From JADCRZ01 sp037718865 (GTDB taxonomy: Bacteria; Bacteroidota; Bacteroidia; Chitinophagales; Chitinophagaceae): a stretch of 64,000 nucleotides of DNA. Shown in pieces: positions 17,419 through 28,389 of the stretch. Under the pieces are notes generated by a model. That model did no database searches. It was given only the letters and a program-made list of their open reading frames with translations, and was not told the origin of the DNA. Every line of letters begins with the position of its first letter. Position 1 is the first letter of the stretch. The stretch is taken from NCBI GenBank assembly GCA_037718865.1, contig JBBJMP010000001.1, forward strand, positions 248,001-312,000, in the 5' to 3' direction. Both the position numbers and the translations under genes were made by a program.

Positions 17419-19710
17419 TTAGTTTACAAAAACAATTTTTGTCGCCAGCTTTTCTTTCCTGGTTTCATCACTAATCAATACCAGGTAAACGCCGGTTGAT
17501 CTCTTTCTTCCTTTGTAATCACGGCCGTTCCAGGTAGCCTGCCCGCCGATAGCCCTTGCCTGATATACCAGCCTTCCATCCAGCTCCGTAATTTTTACAA
17601 TGGCGTTACTTACAAGCCCCCTGATGGCGATGGCGCCGGTGTATCCGGGAGGAACCGGATTAGGGAAAACCAAAACATTTTCATTGGCAGATCCTCCTTC
17701 AGTAGATGTACTGCGGAAAGAACAGATACCTTTAGCTGTGGCAAAAAAAACTTCACCCGTTCCCGGATCGATAGCGATTTTCCTTACATCATTATCCAGT
17801 AGCGGACTATTATCATCCCGGAAATGATAAATCGTTTTTTCTGCATCGGCGCTGATCAGCCAGGTGCCGTTTTTTGTGCCTATCCATTTGCGGTCTCCTC
17901 CGTCCACGGCGATACACTGCACTTCCTCGTCCCGGAACAGGTAGCCGGCAAAATTATCCTGTTGCACCACCGGCAGCACCGCTTCGCATCCCGAAACGGT
18001 AAATACCTGTTGGGTACACCGGATTATGCCGATACCCTTAGTGGTGCCTACCCAGATAAAACTGTTCTTGTCTTTGGCTATACTCAATACATTATTGTCT
18101 GGTAAATTTCCAGCGCCCTTGCCTGCGCGAAAAAAGGCCCACCTGTCATCTCCTGTGTTCTCTACTGAATTTCCATGATTAAAGCAAAATAAACCGTTTC
18201 CGTTTGGCGAAACGATCCACTTCTGATTGTAATCATCAATGACGATCTGCGTCACGGCATTGTCTCCATACGAAAATGGAATAGTAAATTTTTGCCAATT
18301 GCCGTCTGCCTTACGAACGGCTAAAGATTGTGCGGCCCCATAATTAGAAATCCATAAATGATGGTCACTGTCAAAAGCAAGTCCGGCAACACGATAACTT
18401 TCCGGATCGAATAGAGATGGGCTGATTGGGGAATTATGCTTGAAAACCTGAGGTGGCAGATCAGCTTTAAGCTGCACCAATCCTCCGCCGAAAGAGCCCG
18501 CCCATACAGAATTGTCGCGGGCATCCCGGGTTATTGTAACAACGTCATACAAACTATCGGCAGCAGTTGCCAGCCCATAGTTGTTAATCCACTCGTTATC
18601 CGTAAATCGGTAATATCCGTTTTTACTAAAGGTATTATTCCAGTTCGTCGTTATATAACCACCGGCAACCAACAAAGAATTTCCTGAGAAGATCATTTCT
18701 CCGGTTAGAACAGCACGGGGAGAATTAGGCTGATATTGCAGGAACCCATTTCCTGATGATCGTAATAAACCGCTGGCCGCATCGGCGATCCAGACCTCAT
18801 TTTGCACAATCACTCCCTGCCTGGGATTTATAATCGTACCCGGTTGTTTAATTGTCCTTTCAACAAAACCATCGGCGTTTAACAAAACCACCCGGCTTCC
18901 GGCTCCGGGTTTTTGCTGTGTAATGACAATTTTTCCGGACGAAGAATTTGCCTGTATGATTTCCCAATCACTGGTATAAAGCAAACTCCATGCATTTCCG
19001 CCTGAAACAAACAGTGAATCGCCTTTCTGAACAATGATCCTGTTTTGCACATGTAAGACCTGCTGGCTGACTCCTTCAGGCAATCCTGCCGTTCCGCTTA
19101 GCAGTTGCCAGTTGCGGAAATCAGATAGGTTGATGGCAGTGGCATTTGCCTTTTTTAATCCTTCGTCAGATGCAGCATAAAAAAACTGGCCATCGGTAGC
19201 AAAACCGTTAACCTTCGTGTTTCCGCCTCCGTTACCAATCACATAGGTGTCCTTAACTTCATACTTCTCCGCATCGATAACTACAACACCTAGTCCGGTA
19301 CAGAGATAAGCGTTGTTCCGGTAAAAGTAAATATTATGGATAGCTTTACTGCCTGTAGTGTTTTTTCTTTTTATAGCATCGACATTTATAATATCCTTTT
19401 TATATATAATGTCGATATTACTATTGTTGTAAGCTACCAGTAATTTGCCCGTCTGCTCATCAAGTTGTATTGTGCTGATGCCTACTTCACTCAACCCGTT
19501 TGTTTTACTTAACCGGTTTATACTGTTATCTGCAAGGTCAACGGTGTACAGGCTTTGGGGTGTTGCACAATAGATAGTGCCCGCTGCTGCTACGACCTGT
19601 AAAGCCTGGTAGTACGACAAATGATCTCTCCAGTTACCAATCGATGGCTGGGAAAAAACGGAAACAGCAATAAAAGAAACAGGTATAAACACATATTCTT
19701 TCAGAAACAT
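17419..19710 (-). CDS. porZ: PorZ-like type IX secretion protein with T9SS sorting tail
   Basis: A 763-residue secreted protein. A signal peptide (VFIPVSFIAVSVFSQ) covers about 1-21, followed by IGNWRDHLSYYQAL, the typical PorZ opening, and two beta-propeller domains through about residue 670 with repeats such as FIWVGTTKGIGIIR and DRKWIGTKNGTWLI. The final 85 residues (VFPNPVPPG..., KITELDGRLVYQ, STGVYLVLIS, KIVFVN) are a type A T9SS C-terminal domain. PorZ works at the cell surface in the attachment complex of this secretion system. Its place beside recO supports the call. A generic two-component-propeller protein is the alternative. Confidence 0.78.
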   Translation of the reverse strand: MFLKEYVFIPVSFIAVSVFSQPSIGNWRDHLSYYQALQVVAAAGTIYCATPQSLYTVDLADNSINRLSKTNGLSEVGISTIQLDEQTGKLLVAYNNSNIDIIYKKDIINVDAIKRKNTTGSKAIHNIYFYRNNAYLCTGLGVVVIDAEKYEVKDTYVIGNGGGNTKVNGFATDGQFFYAASDEGLKKANATAINLSDFRNWQLLSGTAGLPEGVSQQVLHVQNRIIVQKGDSLFVSGGNAWSLLYTSDWEIIQANSSSGKIVITQQKPGAGSRVVLLNADGFVERTIKQPGTIINPRQGVIVQNEVWIADAASGLLRSSGNGFLQYQPNSPRAVLTGEMIFSGNSLLVAGGYITTNWNNTFSKNGYYRFTDNEWINNYGLATAADSLYDVVTITRDARDNSVWAGSFGGGLVQLKADLPPQVFKHNSPISPSLFDPESYRVAGLAFDSDHHLWISNYGAAQSLAVRKADGNWQKFTIPFSYGDNAVTQIVIDDYNQKWIVSPNGNGLFCFNHGNSVENTGDDRWAFFRAGKGAGNLPDNNVLSIAKDKNSFIWVGTTKGIGIIRCTQQVFTVSGCEAVLPVVQQDNFAGYLFRDEEVQCIAVDGGDRKWIGTKNGTWLISADAEKTIYHFRDDNSPLLDNDVRKIAIDPGTGEVFFATAKGICSFRSTSTEGGSANENVLVFPNPVPPGYTGAIAIRGLVSNAIVKITELDGRLVYQARAIGGQATWNGRDYKGRKRSTGVYLVLISDETRKEKLATKIVFVN

Positions 19711-19807
19711 GGTTTCAAAGTTAACTGGAATAAGAATTGATTAAATACCTTCACCATGTAAAAGTAGTTTCTTTGCTACGCATTAAACATTCGTTCATCT
19801 TGTTATT

Positions 19808-22159
19808 ATGAATACAGACAGCATGTGGGAAATTACCGGAAGATTCGTTTTAAAGTACAGACTGGCTCTGCTATTTTTATTAATGGCCGCTACCGCTTTC
19901 ATGGGCTGGCACGCCAGCAAGGTTGAATTAAGCTATGAATTTTCAAGAGCAATACCTGTTGATAATCCAAAATACCTGCAATACCAGTCGTTCAAAAAAC
20001 AATTCGGCGAAGACGGAAATTTACTGGTCATCGGTATTCAGTCTGACAAGCTATTTACCGCAACATTATTTAACGACTATAGCATTTTACAGCAGGATAT
20101 TAAACGTATTGCTGGTGTTGAGGATGTGTTAAGTGTAACTACTGCCGTAAACCTTGTAAAGAATGACAGTTCAGAAAAATTACTTGCAGTTCCGCTATTT
20201 CCGGGAGGCACGCTCGACCAGCCAGGTATCGACAGTGGTGCGCGCTCATTTCATAACCTTCCCTTTTATGTTGGCCTACTATATAATCCAACCACACGCA
20301 GTTATGTTTCAGCTATACGGATCAATAAAATGGTGCTGAATTCAGCCGGCCGCAACATTGTCGTCAATGATATTACCAGAGCGGGCGATGCTTTTGGAAA
20401 AAAGCATAACATAGAAATGCATTATAGCGGTCTCCCGTTAATCCGGACAAATATAGCCATCAGGATTGCCAATGAAATGAAATGGTTTTTGCTGGGTTCA
20501 CTGATGTTGTCCGCAGTGATACTGCTCTTATTTTTCCGTAGCATAAGCACCATGCTGCTGTCCTTAGCAGTGGTGATCCTTGGCGTGATCTGGAGTTTTG
20601 GCACCCTGCAATTAGTAGGCTATAAGATTACACTATTAACTGCGCTGATCCCTCCGCTAATCGTGGTGATCGGCATTCCTAACTGCATTTATTTCCTGAA
20701 TAAGTATCATATCTCTTTTTTAGAAAGCGGTGATAAACGGGAAGCCTTGATCAACATGGTCGGCAAGATGGGAATAGTGACCTTGTTCTGCAATATTTCT
20801 GCTGCTATCGGTTTTGCTGTATTTGCGTTAACCAAAAGCGCCATCCTGCAAGAATTCGGCGTGGTGGCGGGCATTAATATCATGGTGATCTTTTTTATAT
20901 CCTTCATTCTTATCCCATCAGTATTAAGTTATCTTCCTCCCCCCGGTAAAAAGGAAACCCGATACCTGAACAACAAGTTACTGACAACGATCCTTGACAA
21001 ATTGGAGATATGGTCAATAAATCATCGTAAGCTCATTTATGTTGCCACGGCTGTAGCTGTTGCGGTTGCAGTAGCAGGAATACTGAGGTTAAGATCGGAA
21101 GGTTTTATTGTTGATGATCTGCCCAAAACCGACCGCATATATACCGATATGAAATTTTTCGAGCATCACTTCAAAGGGGTCATGCCATTGGAAATAGTAG
21201 TGGATACCAAACGGAAAAATGGTCTTCGAATTAATCCGCTGCAGACCTTCGAGCGTATAGATTCTTTGTCGCAGTTTATTGCGGCCCAGCCTGAAATGGC
21301 CAGACCGATGTCAGTAGTTGAAGGAATGAAGTTTGCGAGGCAGGCCTATTATGATGGAGACAGTGCTAACTATGGCATACCAAACAGTTTTGACATAAGC
21401 TTTTTGGCAGGTTATCTGAATACAAAAGCCGATACCACCGCTGCCAACACGACCATGTCTAAACTGACCAGCTCTTTTATGGATACCACCAGGCAGTATG
21501 CGCGCATCAGTGTAAGCATGGCGGACGTGGGTAGTAAGCGATTACCGGAAATATTAAAATTGGTGGAAGAAAAAGCCAGGGTATTTTTCGACAGTTCCAC
21601 ATACCGCATTCAATTTACCGGAACCAGTGTTACCTTTCTTGAAGGGAGCGCCTTTATAATCAACGGGTTAAAAGAAAGCATTCTCTACGCTTTTATCCTG
21701 ATCGCTTTATGCATGCTTTATTTATTCAGGTCTTTCCGCATACTGATCTGTTCCCTGGTGCCCAACTTGATTCCCCTGATCATAACCGCCGGTGTCATGG
21801 GGTGGACGGGAGTTCGCTTAAAGCCTTCTACTGTACTTGTTTTCAGTGTAGCGTTGGGTATTGCCATAGACATTACCATACGGTTTCTTGTTAACTTCAA
21901 GCAGGAACAACAGGGCAGTAATAAACCGGTCAAAGATGTGGTGATCAATACGATACACTCAACAGGAATAAGTATCATATACACCTCCCTGGTTTTAATT
22001 GCCGGCTTTGTCATTTTCTGCTTTAGCGGTTTTGGCGGAACCCAGTCTCTTGGCTGGCTTACTTCCCTGACACTGATCGTAGCAACCCTCACCAATTTGA
22101 CTTTGCTGCCGGCCCTGTTGATCTCGATGCTTCGGAGTAAACAGGAAAAATCCAGCTGA
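19808..22159 (+). CDS. MMPL/RND family exporter
   Basis: A 783-residue inner-membrane protein with the RND pattern: one membrane helix (about 18-33), a large periplasmic loop, five helices (about 220-385), a second loop and five more helices (about 625-775). FSRAIPVDNPKYLQYQSFKKQFGEDG near 44 is typical of predicted hydrophobe exporters of the RND superfamily. It probably moves a lipid or other hydrophobic compound using proton flow, without an obvious membrane-fusion or TolC partner nearby. It is divergent from porZ and lies 239 bp before the SusC gene; a functional link to SusCD is unproven. Confidence 0.85.
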   Translation: MNTDSMWEITGRFVLKYRLALLFLLMAATAFMGWHASKVELSYEFSRAIPVDNPKYLQYQSFKKQFGEDGNLLVIGIQSDKLFTATLFNDYSILQQDIKRIAGVEDVLSVTTAVNLVKNDSSEKLLAVPLFPGGTLDQPGIDSGARSFHNLPFYVGLLYNPTTRSYVSAIRINKMVLNSAGRNIVVNDITRAGDAFGKKHNIEMHYSGLPLIRTNIAIRIANEMKWFLLGSLMLSAVILLLFFRSISTMLLSLAVVILGVIWSFGTLQLVGYKITLLTALIPPLIVVIGIPNCIYFLNKYHISFLESGDKREALINMVGKMGIVTLFCNISAAIGFAVFALTKSAILQEFGVVAGINIMVIFFISFILIPSVLSYLPPPGKKETRYLNNKLLTTILDKLEIWSINHRKLIYVATAVAVAVAVAGILRLRSEGFIVDDLPKTDRIYTDMKFFEHHFKGVMPLEIVVDTKRKNGLRINPLQTFERIDSLSQFIAAQPEMARPMSVVEGMKFARQAYYDGDSANYGIPNSFDISFLAGYLNTKADTTAANTTMSKLTSSFMDTTRQYARISVSMADVGSKRLPEILKLVEEKARVFFDSSTYRIQFTGTSVTFLEGSAFIINGLKESILYAFILIALCMLYLFRSFRILICSLVPNLIPLIITAGVMGWTGVRLKPSTVLVFSVALGIAIDITIRFLVNFKQEQQGSNKPVKDVVINTIHSTGISIIYTSLVLIAGFVIFCFSGFGGTQSLGWLTSLTLIVATLTNLTLLPALLISMLRSKQEKSS

Positions 22160-22397
22160 ATTATTTAAGAAATGCAGCTTTTAATATTTAACAATGTCTT
22201 AAGTTTAGGGATATTTAATGGTTGAGGTAAGTATCTCACAACCTGTTCACAATAACTTGCCATACATCGTTGATAAAATAAAAGGAGGAGGTGCTAACAT
22301 ATATCACTCCGCTGGCTTACTTATTTTAATACTGCGAAACCATAACCACTTGTTTATAAAATTTTTGGAATCGTTTTTTGAATCAAAATCAGGACAC

Positions 22398-25300
22398 ATG
22401 AGAAAATTATTACTTTTTCTGAGCCTTATTTTTACAGCTCAGTTGTTAGCACAAAATCGTACCATCACAGGCAGGGTAACAGATGCCAACGGCAATCCAC
22501 TTCCTAATGTATCGGTGATAGTCAAAGGCGAAAATGCAGGCGTTTCAACACAAACTGATGGATCCTTTAGTCTCAATGCTTCACCTAATGCAAAAACGCT
22601 GGTATTTTCATCGGTAGGCTTTGCAGATGAAGAGGTAAATATCAATAACAGAACGGCCATTACCATTTCACTTAGTTCGCGGCAACGCGACATGGAGGAA
22701 GTAGTGGTGGTAGCCTATGGAACTGCAAAAAAAAGCACTTATACCGGGTCTGTGGCCCAGATTGACAATAAAGCTTTTGAAAGAAGACCTATTACGAATG
22801 TAATAAATGCCCTGGCAGGGGCAGCACCTGGTGTGCAGGTAAATTCAGGGAGTGGCCAGCCCGGAGCTGCGCCTACCATCCGCATTCGGGGAATTGGTTC
22901 CATCAATGCATCGAATAACCCGTTATACGTGGTGGACGGCGTTCCTTACAGCGGTACTATTGCCAATTTGAATCCGGATGACGTTCAATCCATTACGGTA
23001 GCAAAGGACGCTTCTGCTTCTTCACTGTATGGTTCACGCGCAGCCAATGGTGTAGTAATGATTACAACCAAAAGAGGCAGGAACGGCCGCAACCAAATGC
23101 ATGTCAATGTAATGAAAGGGGTAAGTTCAAGGGCCCTTCCCGAATATGACAAGGTCAATGCTTTTGAGTATTACCCGGTACTTTGGGAAGCTTACCGCAA
23201 CAGCCTGGCTTATTCCAGCACCACGCCGATAGAACAGGCCAGCCAAACTGCTACAACTAGGATCAAGGGCCTGCTAGGATATAATCCCTTTAATGTACGC
23301 AGTAATGATATCGTACGTACTGACGGAACCATAAATCCGAATGCAAGCCTGCTGTATCCGGATGACCTTGACTGGGCCAAACCATTAATGCGCAATGGCA
23401 ACAGATCCAATTACACGATGTCTTTTAATGGGGGAGCAGAAAAAAGTGATTATTATATATCTCTGGGCTACGTAAACGAAAAAGGGTTCACTATTAAATC
23501 CGACTATGAGCGATTTACAGGCCGCATTAACCTCAATACCCAGCCTACAACCTGGTTTAAAACAGGATTAAATCTGTCAGGAACTGTAACAAAATCCAAT
23601 CAGGCAAACACCGGAAGCAGTACCGCATTTGTAAATCCTTTTAACTTCAGCAGGAACATGGGACCCATTTACCCGGTGTACGCACATGATACCCTTACCG
23701 GCCAATTCATTCTGGATCGGAATGGCGAAAAAATCTACGATTTGGGAAATATGACTTCCTTGGGACTTCCCAACCGTTCAAGTGGTGGCAGCCCAGGCAG
23801 GCATGGTGTAGCTGAAACCAATTACAACGACAACCTTTTCAAAAGAAACGTCCTAAGCGGTAGAACATATGGTGAAATGACCTTCTTAAAGAATTTTAAG
23901 TTTACGACCAATGTCAGTATAGACATTAGCAACTTCCTGGAATCGACATATGATAACAATATCGTAGGAGATGGTGCTCCGGCCGGAAGGGCTTCACGTA
24001 CGAATGAGATCACAACCAGTTATACATTTAACCAGTTATTGAACTTCAACAAATCATTCGGCAATCACAACCTGGATGTACTGGCAGGCCACGAAAATTT
24101 TGACTGGACGTTTAACACGCTCGAAGGTTCGGTTTCTCAACAGATCGTAGAAGGCAATACGGAACTGGTAAATTTTACCATTGCCAACAGCTTGCCCGAG
24201 TCAAGGACCGATAAGCACAAAATCGAAAGTTACCTGTCTCGTATCAGGTATGGTTATGCAGACAAATATTATGCAGAATTTACCTACCGGCGTGATGGCT
24301 CTTCCAAGTTTTCAAAGGACTTCCGCTGGGGTGATTTTTGGTCGGTGAGTGGCGGATGGCGTTTGGATGGCGAAAACTTTATGCAGAATGTGAACTGGGT
24401 TAATTTATTGAAGGTGAGGGCATCCTATGGTTTGGTGGGCAATGATGCCATCCTTACTTCTACTGCTGCAAACGATTATTATCCTGCACAGGGTTTGTAC
24501 ACACTGGGGTCTAACAATGCTTCGGAACCCGGCTTTATTTTGCAAAACCTGGCCAACCAGAACCTGCTTTGGGAAACCAACAAAACATTTGGCGCAGCCA
24601 TCGAGTTTGCTATTTTAAACAATAGGATAAACGGCACCTTTGAATTCTTTCACCGGCAGTCAGACAACCTGTTGTTCAGTGTGCCGCTCCCGATTTCTAC
24701 CGGAGTATTGAGTACTACCCGGAACATAGGAACCATGTATAACCGTGGTTTTGAATTTCAGCTGGGCGTGGATATTGTCAGGACCAGACATTTCAACTGG
24801 AACATCAATGCAAACGCTACAACCTATACGAATAGAATAACAAAATTACCTCAGACCGAGATTATTTCCGGAACGAAAAAGCTAAAGGTGGGTGAGTCTG
24901 TATACGAATTCTGGTTACGTGAATGGATGGGAGTAGACCCTCAGGATGGTGTGGCATTATATCGGGCAAATGCATGGAGCGCCGGTAATTCCCGGATCAC
25001 CAAATCCGGTGACAGTGTTAGCACGAGCCAGAACAATGCCCGGTTCCATTATGCCGGAAGTGCCATACCTGAAGTTACCGGGGGTATTACAAACACACTC
25101 ACTTTTAAAAGTTTCGACGTTTCTTTTCTCATTACCTACCAGATAGGTGGTAAAGTGTACGATGCTACCTATGCAGGCTTGATGAGTTCCGGTTCATACG
25201 GCGCGGCTTTACATAAGGATATATTGGGCCGCTGGCAAAAACCGGGAGATGTTGCAGAGATACCGAGAATGGATGTCAGCCAGACTGCTGCGTTCGGGGC

Positions 25301-25568
25301 AGCTTCCGACCGGTGGTTGACCGATGCTTCTTTCATGAATGTCAGAACCGTAAATATTGGATATAATCTACCGAAGGCATATACATCAAAGGTCCGTATC
25401 CAAAACGCAAGATTTTATTTAAGCGGCGAAAATCTGTATTTTCATTCCAAACGTAAAGGAATGAATACGGGTCAAAACTATGCCGGTGTTTTTTCCAATT
25501 ACGGAGTGCTTACTAATGTTTATATGCCTGCGCGTATCCTTAGCGCCGGTTTGAATATTACACTTTAA
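22398..25568 (+). CDS. SusC/RagA family TonB-dependent receptor
   Basis: From the ATG at 22398 the protein has 1056 residues with a clear signal peptide (MRKLLLFLSLIFTAQLLAQ); an upstream start at 22218 would hide that signal. A carboxypeptidase-like regulatory domain covers about 20-100 (GRVTDANGNPLPNVSV), followed by the TonB-type segment EEVVVVAYGTAKK, the plug (ALAGAAPGVQVNSGSGQPG, IRIRGIGSINASNNPLYVVDG) and the outer-membrane barrel to the C-terminus (ARILSAGLNITL). It imports oligosaccharides or peptides with the SusD partner that starts 10 bp downstream. It has no N-terminal STN domain and no sigma/anti-sigma genes next to it, so regulation is not the FecIR type. Confidence 0.95.
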   Translation: MRKLLLFLSLIFTAQLLAQNRTITGRVTDANGNPLPNVSVIVKGENAGVSTQTDGSFSLNASPNAKTLVFSSVGFADEEVNINNRTAITISLSSRQRDMEEVVVVAYGTAKKSTYTGSVAQIDNKAFERRPITNVINALAGAAPGVQVNSGSGQPGAAPTIRIRGIGSINASNNPLYVVDGVPYSGTIANLNPDDVQSITVAKDASASSLYGSRAANGVVMITTKRGRNGRNQMHVNVMKGVSSRALPEYDKVNAFEYYPVLWEAYRNSLAYSSTTPIEQASQTATTRIKGLLGYNPFNVRSNDIVRTDGTINPNASLLYPDDLDWAKPLMRNGNRSNYTMSFNGGAEKSDYYISLGYVNEKGFTIKSDYERFTGRINLNTQPTTWFKTGLNLSGTVTKSNQANTGSSTAFVNPFNFSRNMGPIYPVYAHDTLTGQFILDRNGEKIYDLGNMTSLGLPNRSSGGSPGRHGVAETNYNDNLFKRNVLSGRTYGEMTFLKNFKFTTNVSIDISNFLESTYDNNIVGDGAPAGRASRTNEITTSYTFNQLLNFNKSFGNHNLDVLAGHENFDWTFNTLEGSVSQQIVEGNTELVNFTIANSLPESRTDKHKIESYLSRIRYGYADKYYAEFTYRRDGSSKFSKDFRWGDFWSVSGGWRLDGENFMQNVNWVNLLKVRASYGLVGNDAILTSTAANDYYPAQGLYTLGSNNASEPGFILQNLANQNLLWETNKTFGAAIEFAILNNRINGTFEFFHRQSDNLLFSVPLPISTGVLSTTRNIGTMYNRGFEFQLGVDIVRTRHFNWNINANATTYTNRITKLPQTEIISGTKKLKVGESVYEFWLREWMGVDPQDGVALYRANAWSAGNSRITKSGDSVSTSQNNARFHYAGSAIPEVTGGITNTLTFKSFDVSFLITYQIGGKVYDATYAGLMSSGSYGAALHKDILGRWQKPGDVAEIPRMDVSQTAAFGAASDRWLTDASFMNVRTVNIGYNLPKAYTSKVRIQNARFYLSGENLYFHSKRKGMNTGQNYAGVFSNYGVLTNVYMPARILSAGLNITL

Positions 25569-25578
25569 AATTAAAAAG

Positions 25579-27057
25579 ATGAAGAATATCAAGTATACCT
25601 ATTATCTGGCGGCTATTTTTTTGCTGATTACTTCATGCAAAAAGGATTACCTGGAAACACTGCCTACGGACGCTGTCAATTCAGAAAGCGTTTTTACCAG
25701 TACCGCAAATGCCATGGCGGCACTAAACGGAATACACAAAGCCCTGTATAACCAATACCTGAGCAACCAGGATCAGGGAGGGCAGGGTTCAATTATGATA
25801 TATATGGATATGCTGGGCGACGACCTGGTAATGACCGCACAGGGCACCGGCTGGTTTAATGCAACCTATAGGTGGGAGGCGCACCGCAACGCAAGCGCAA
25901 ACACCCAGCCTACTTATTTTGCTTATTATTTCTATTACAGGATCATTATCAACGCCAATAACATCATCAATAATATTGATAAGGCTGAAGGCCCGGATGC
26001 TGAGAAAAAAGCCATTAAGGGCGAAGCACTTACTTACCGGGCATGGGCTCATTTCATGCTGGTTCAATTGTATGGAAAACGGTACGATGCCACTACGAAA
26101 CCCAATGCACAATTAGGCGTTCCGCTAAAGCTTGCGTCTACAACCGAAGGTCAGCCGCGCGTTACAGTTGAGGAAGTCTACGCCCAGATAAATAAAGACC
26201 TGGATGATGCCATTACTAACCTGGCTGGCTACAGCAGGGCAAATAAATCTCATTTCAACCTCAGCGTGGCAAAAGGAGTAAAGGCCCGCGTAGCCCTTAC
26301 GCAGCAGAATTGGGCAGACGCTGCCAAGTTTGCCTCCGAAGCTAAACAGGGGTATTCCCTAATGAATAATGAACAATATGTGACAGGGTTTAATGATTAC
26401 TCGAACCCTGAATGGATGTGGGGCAGCCACCAGGTTCCGGAACAAACAACCTTCTTCTATTCTTTCTATGCTTTCATGTCTGCTAATTATAACTCAGGTG
26501 CCATCAGAACTAACCCAAAGGCGATCAACTCAACGTTATACAACCAGATCTCGGCAACTGATGTCAGGAAGAAGCTTTGGGATGTAACCGGGGCGTCTGT
26601 TCCTGTGCCTCCGAATGGTCTAAAAAGGCCCTATATCAATAAAAAATTTCTTGTCGCCAACACAAGCAGCAGCGCCGGTGATGTTCCGAATATGCGCGCT
26701 GCAGAAATGTATCTGATCGAGGCGGAAGCCAGAGCACGTTTGGGTCAGGATGGAGCGGCCGCTGACGTGCTGTCTACACTACTGCTGAATCGCGATCCGG
26801 CTTATGTTAAATCTGCCAGTACAGGGCAAGCCCTGATAGATGAGATCTTCGTCCACCGCAGAGTAGAATTGTGGGGAGAAGGTTTTCGTTTTCTGGATTT
26901 GAAGCGTACCAATAGTAGTCTTGACAGAACCGGCGCTAATCACGACCCGGCTCTTGCACGCATTTTAACCATGCCTGCTGGTGATAACCAATGGGAATTT
27001 TTATTACCCCAGGCCGAGCTGGATGCCAACAAAGCTGCAGTTCAGAATCCGCTTTAA
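25579..27057 (+). CDS. SusD/RagB family nutrient-binding lipoprotein
   Basis: A 492-residue lipoprotein. The lipobox LLITSC puts the lipidated cysteine at residue 20. The helical tetratricopeptide-like body shows KAIKGEALTYRAWAHFMLVQLYG near 145, typical of SusD, and the C-terminal SusD core has MRAAEMYLIEAEARARLG near 374 and VELWGEGFRFLDLKR near 435. It forms the lid over the SusC channel and binds the incoming ligand at the surface. It is the second gene of the pair, and no glycan-degrading enzyme follows, so the ligand cannot be predicted. Confidence 0.93.
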   Translation: MKNIKYTYYLAAIFLLITSCKKDYLETLPTDAVNSESVFTSTANAMAALNGIHKALYNQYLSNQDQGGQGSIMIYMDMLGDDLVMTAQGTGWFNATYRWEAHRNASANTQPTYFAYYFYYRIIINANNIINNIDKAEGPDAEKKAIKGEALTYRAWAHFMLVQLYGKRYDATTKPNAQLGVPLKLASTTEGQPRVTVEEVYAQINKDLDDAITNLAGYSRANKSHFNLSVAKGVKARVALTQQNWADAAKFASEAKQGYSLMNNEQYVTGFNDYSNPEWMWGSHQVPEQTTFFYSFYAFMSANYNSGAIRTNPKAINSTLYNQISATDVRKKLWDVTGASVPVPPNGLKRPYINKKFLVANTSSSAGDVPNMRAAEMYLIEAEARARLGQDGAAADVLSTLLLNRDPAYVKSASTGQALIDEIFVHRRVELWGEGFRFLDLKRTNSSLDRTGANHDPALARILTMPAGDNQWEFLLPQAELDANKAAVQNPL

Positions 27058-27110
27058 TAGAACGATGGTTTATAATGCACTCAGGAATTCTTAGACGGTA
27101 ACCTAACAGC

Positions 27111-27139
27111 AAGATCCCCCGCAGTCGCGGGGGGATCTT
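27111..27139. terminator. GC-rich hairpin between SusD and TlpA-like genes
   Basis: A 12-bp stem (AAGATCCCCCGC and its complement with one extra G) around AGTC lies between convergent genes, 3 bp from the TlpA-like stop. U-tracts are weak, so termination may be bidirectional but partial. Confidence 0.6.
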
Positions 27140-27142
27140 ACA

Positions 27143-28351
27143 TTATTGAAGTACTTCCTCCAGTCTTTTCTCCAGGTCAAACCCTCTTAAGTTTTCGGCA
27201 ACTATGTTACCCTGGGGATCGATCAGTACATTAAATGGAATTCCTTCAAATTTATAGACATCCACAGCTTTACTGTTCCAATATTTCAAATCACTTACAT
27301 GGGTCCACGCAAGCTGATCGTCTTTAATGGCTTTCAGCCAGGGGTCTTTCTCTTTATCCAGTGATACGCCCAGTATGGTGAAATTTTTATCCTTATACTG
27401 GTTGTACGCCTTAACTACGTTCGGGTTTTCCTGCCTGCACGGACCACACCAGCTTGCCCAGAAATCAACCAGAAGATATTTTCCCTTGAAAGAGGTAATG
27501 GACACCGTTTTTCCTTCAGCAGTGGCCAGGGCAAGATCCGGGGCTTTTTTACCGACCCAGGAATTGCCCGCCTTCTTTTTTTCCTGTTCAGCTACCTGCG
27601 CTTTTTGTAACTCATAATTGCTTTTCAGATTTTCTAAAACGGCATGATCAGGAAATCTTTTTACGACATCATTTAGCGACTTTTCGAAATCAGCTTGCTG
27701 AAAAGAACGCGATGACAGTCCCAGCGCAAACAAACTGATGGAAGGATGTTCCGAGCGATTGATCAAACCCAGCAGATAATCGTTTAACCCTTTGACAGCA
27801 TTGTTTTTATTTTCCGTTGCAAGTATTATGGCGCTGTCAGAAGCAGCCAGCTGTTTTAAGCTATCCAAATGTGCAAAGGTTTTATTTACTGCAGAAGTCC
27901 TTTCACCGTATAACCGGATAAAATCCTTTAGCTCGTTACTTGCTTTTGACCCCTTGACAGTGTAGAAATCATCTTTTTTACCAAGATCTATATCAACCGT
28001 TATGTTATCTTCATCATTGATCAATAACACGATCGGTCCGTTTTGCACGGCAAGCTGATATATAGCTTCTTCTTTGCCATTTCCCTGTAACACAATTTTC
28101 CCCTTATCGGCAGTCATTGCAGCAGAATCTAAAATAATTGGATTGGCATCCCCGCCATAAGGAATCTCTTCCAAAAGCATGAGCGGCGGTTTAGACGCTT
28201 CTGAATCGCCTTGGGGGTTACCAGGTATCATCTTATTTAAATGACTGTAATTAACCGTTACGGTAAAAGACTCCTGGTTCTTAGGCTTACAATGTATGAG
28301 CACCAGGCCAAGAAATAGAAAACCAGTGAATCTTATTAATATCATCTTCAT
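27143..28351 (-). CDS. TlpA-like thioredoxin lipoprotein
   Basis: A 402-residue protein with a lipoprotein signal (LGLVLIHC, Cys22), an N-terminal DUF4369-like region (about 30-130), a helical linker (about 140-250) and a C-terminal thioredoxin fold with VDFWASWCGPCRQENP; the redox pair is about Cys301/Cys304. Proteins of this layout reduce or isomerise disulfides in the Bacteroidota periplasm and are often near cytochrome maturation genes; none is here. It lies 38 bp downstream of gatB on the same strand, so it may share that transcript. Confidence 0.88.
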   Translation of the reverse strand: MKMILIRFTGFLFLGLVLIHCKPKNQESFTVTVNYSHLNKMIPGNPQGDSEASKPPLMLLEEIPYGGDANPIILDSAAMTADKGKIVLQGNGKEEAIYQLAVQNGPIVLLINDEDNITVDIDLGKKDDFYTVKGSKASNELKDFIRLYGERTSAVNKTFAHLDSLKQLAASDSAIILATENKNNAVKGLNDYLLGLINRSEHPSISLFALGLSSRSFQQADFEKSLNDVVKRFPDHAVLENLKSNYELQKAQVAEQEKKKAGNSWVGKKAPDLALATAEGKTVSITSFKGKYLLVDFWASWCGPCRQENPNVVKAYNQYKDKNFTILGVSLDKEKDPWLKAIKDDQLAWTHVSDLKYWNSKAVDVYKFEGIPFNVLIDPQGNIVAENLRGFDLEKRLEEVLQ

Positions 28352-28389
28352 ATAAATAGTATTGCTTTTATAACAGGTTCGTTGTTCAA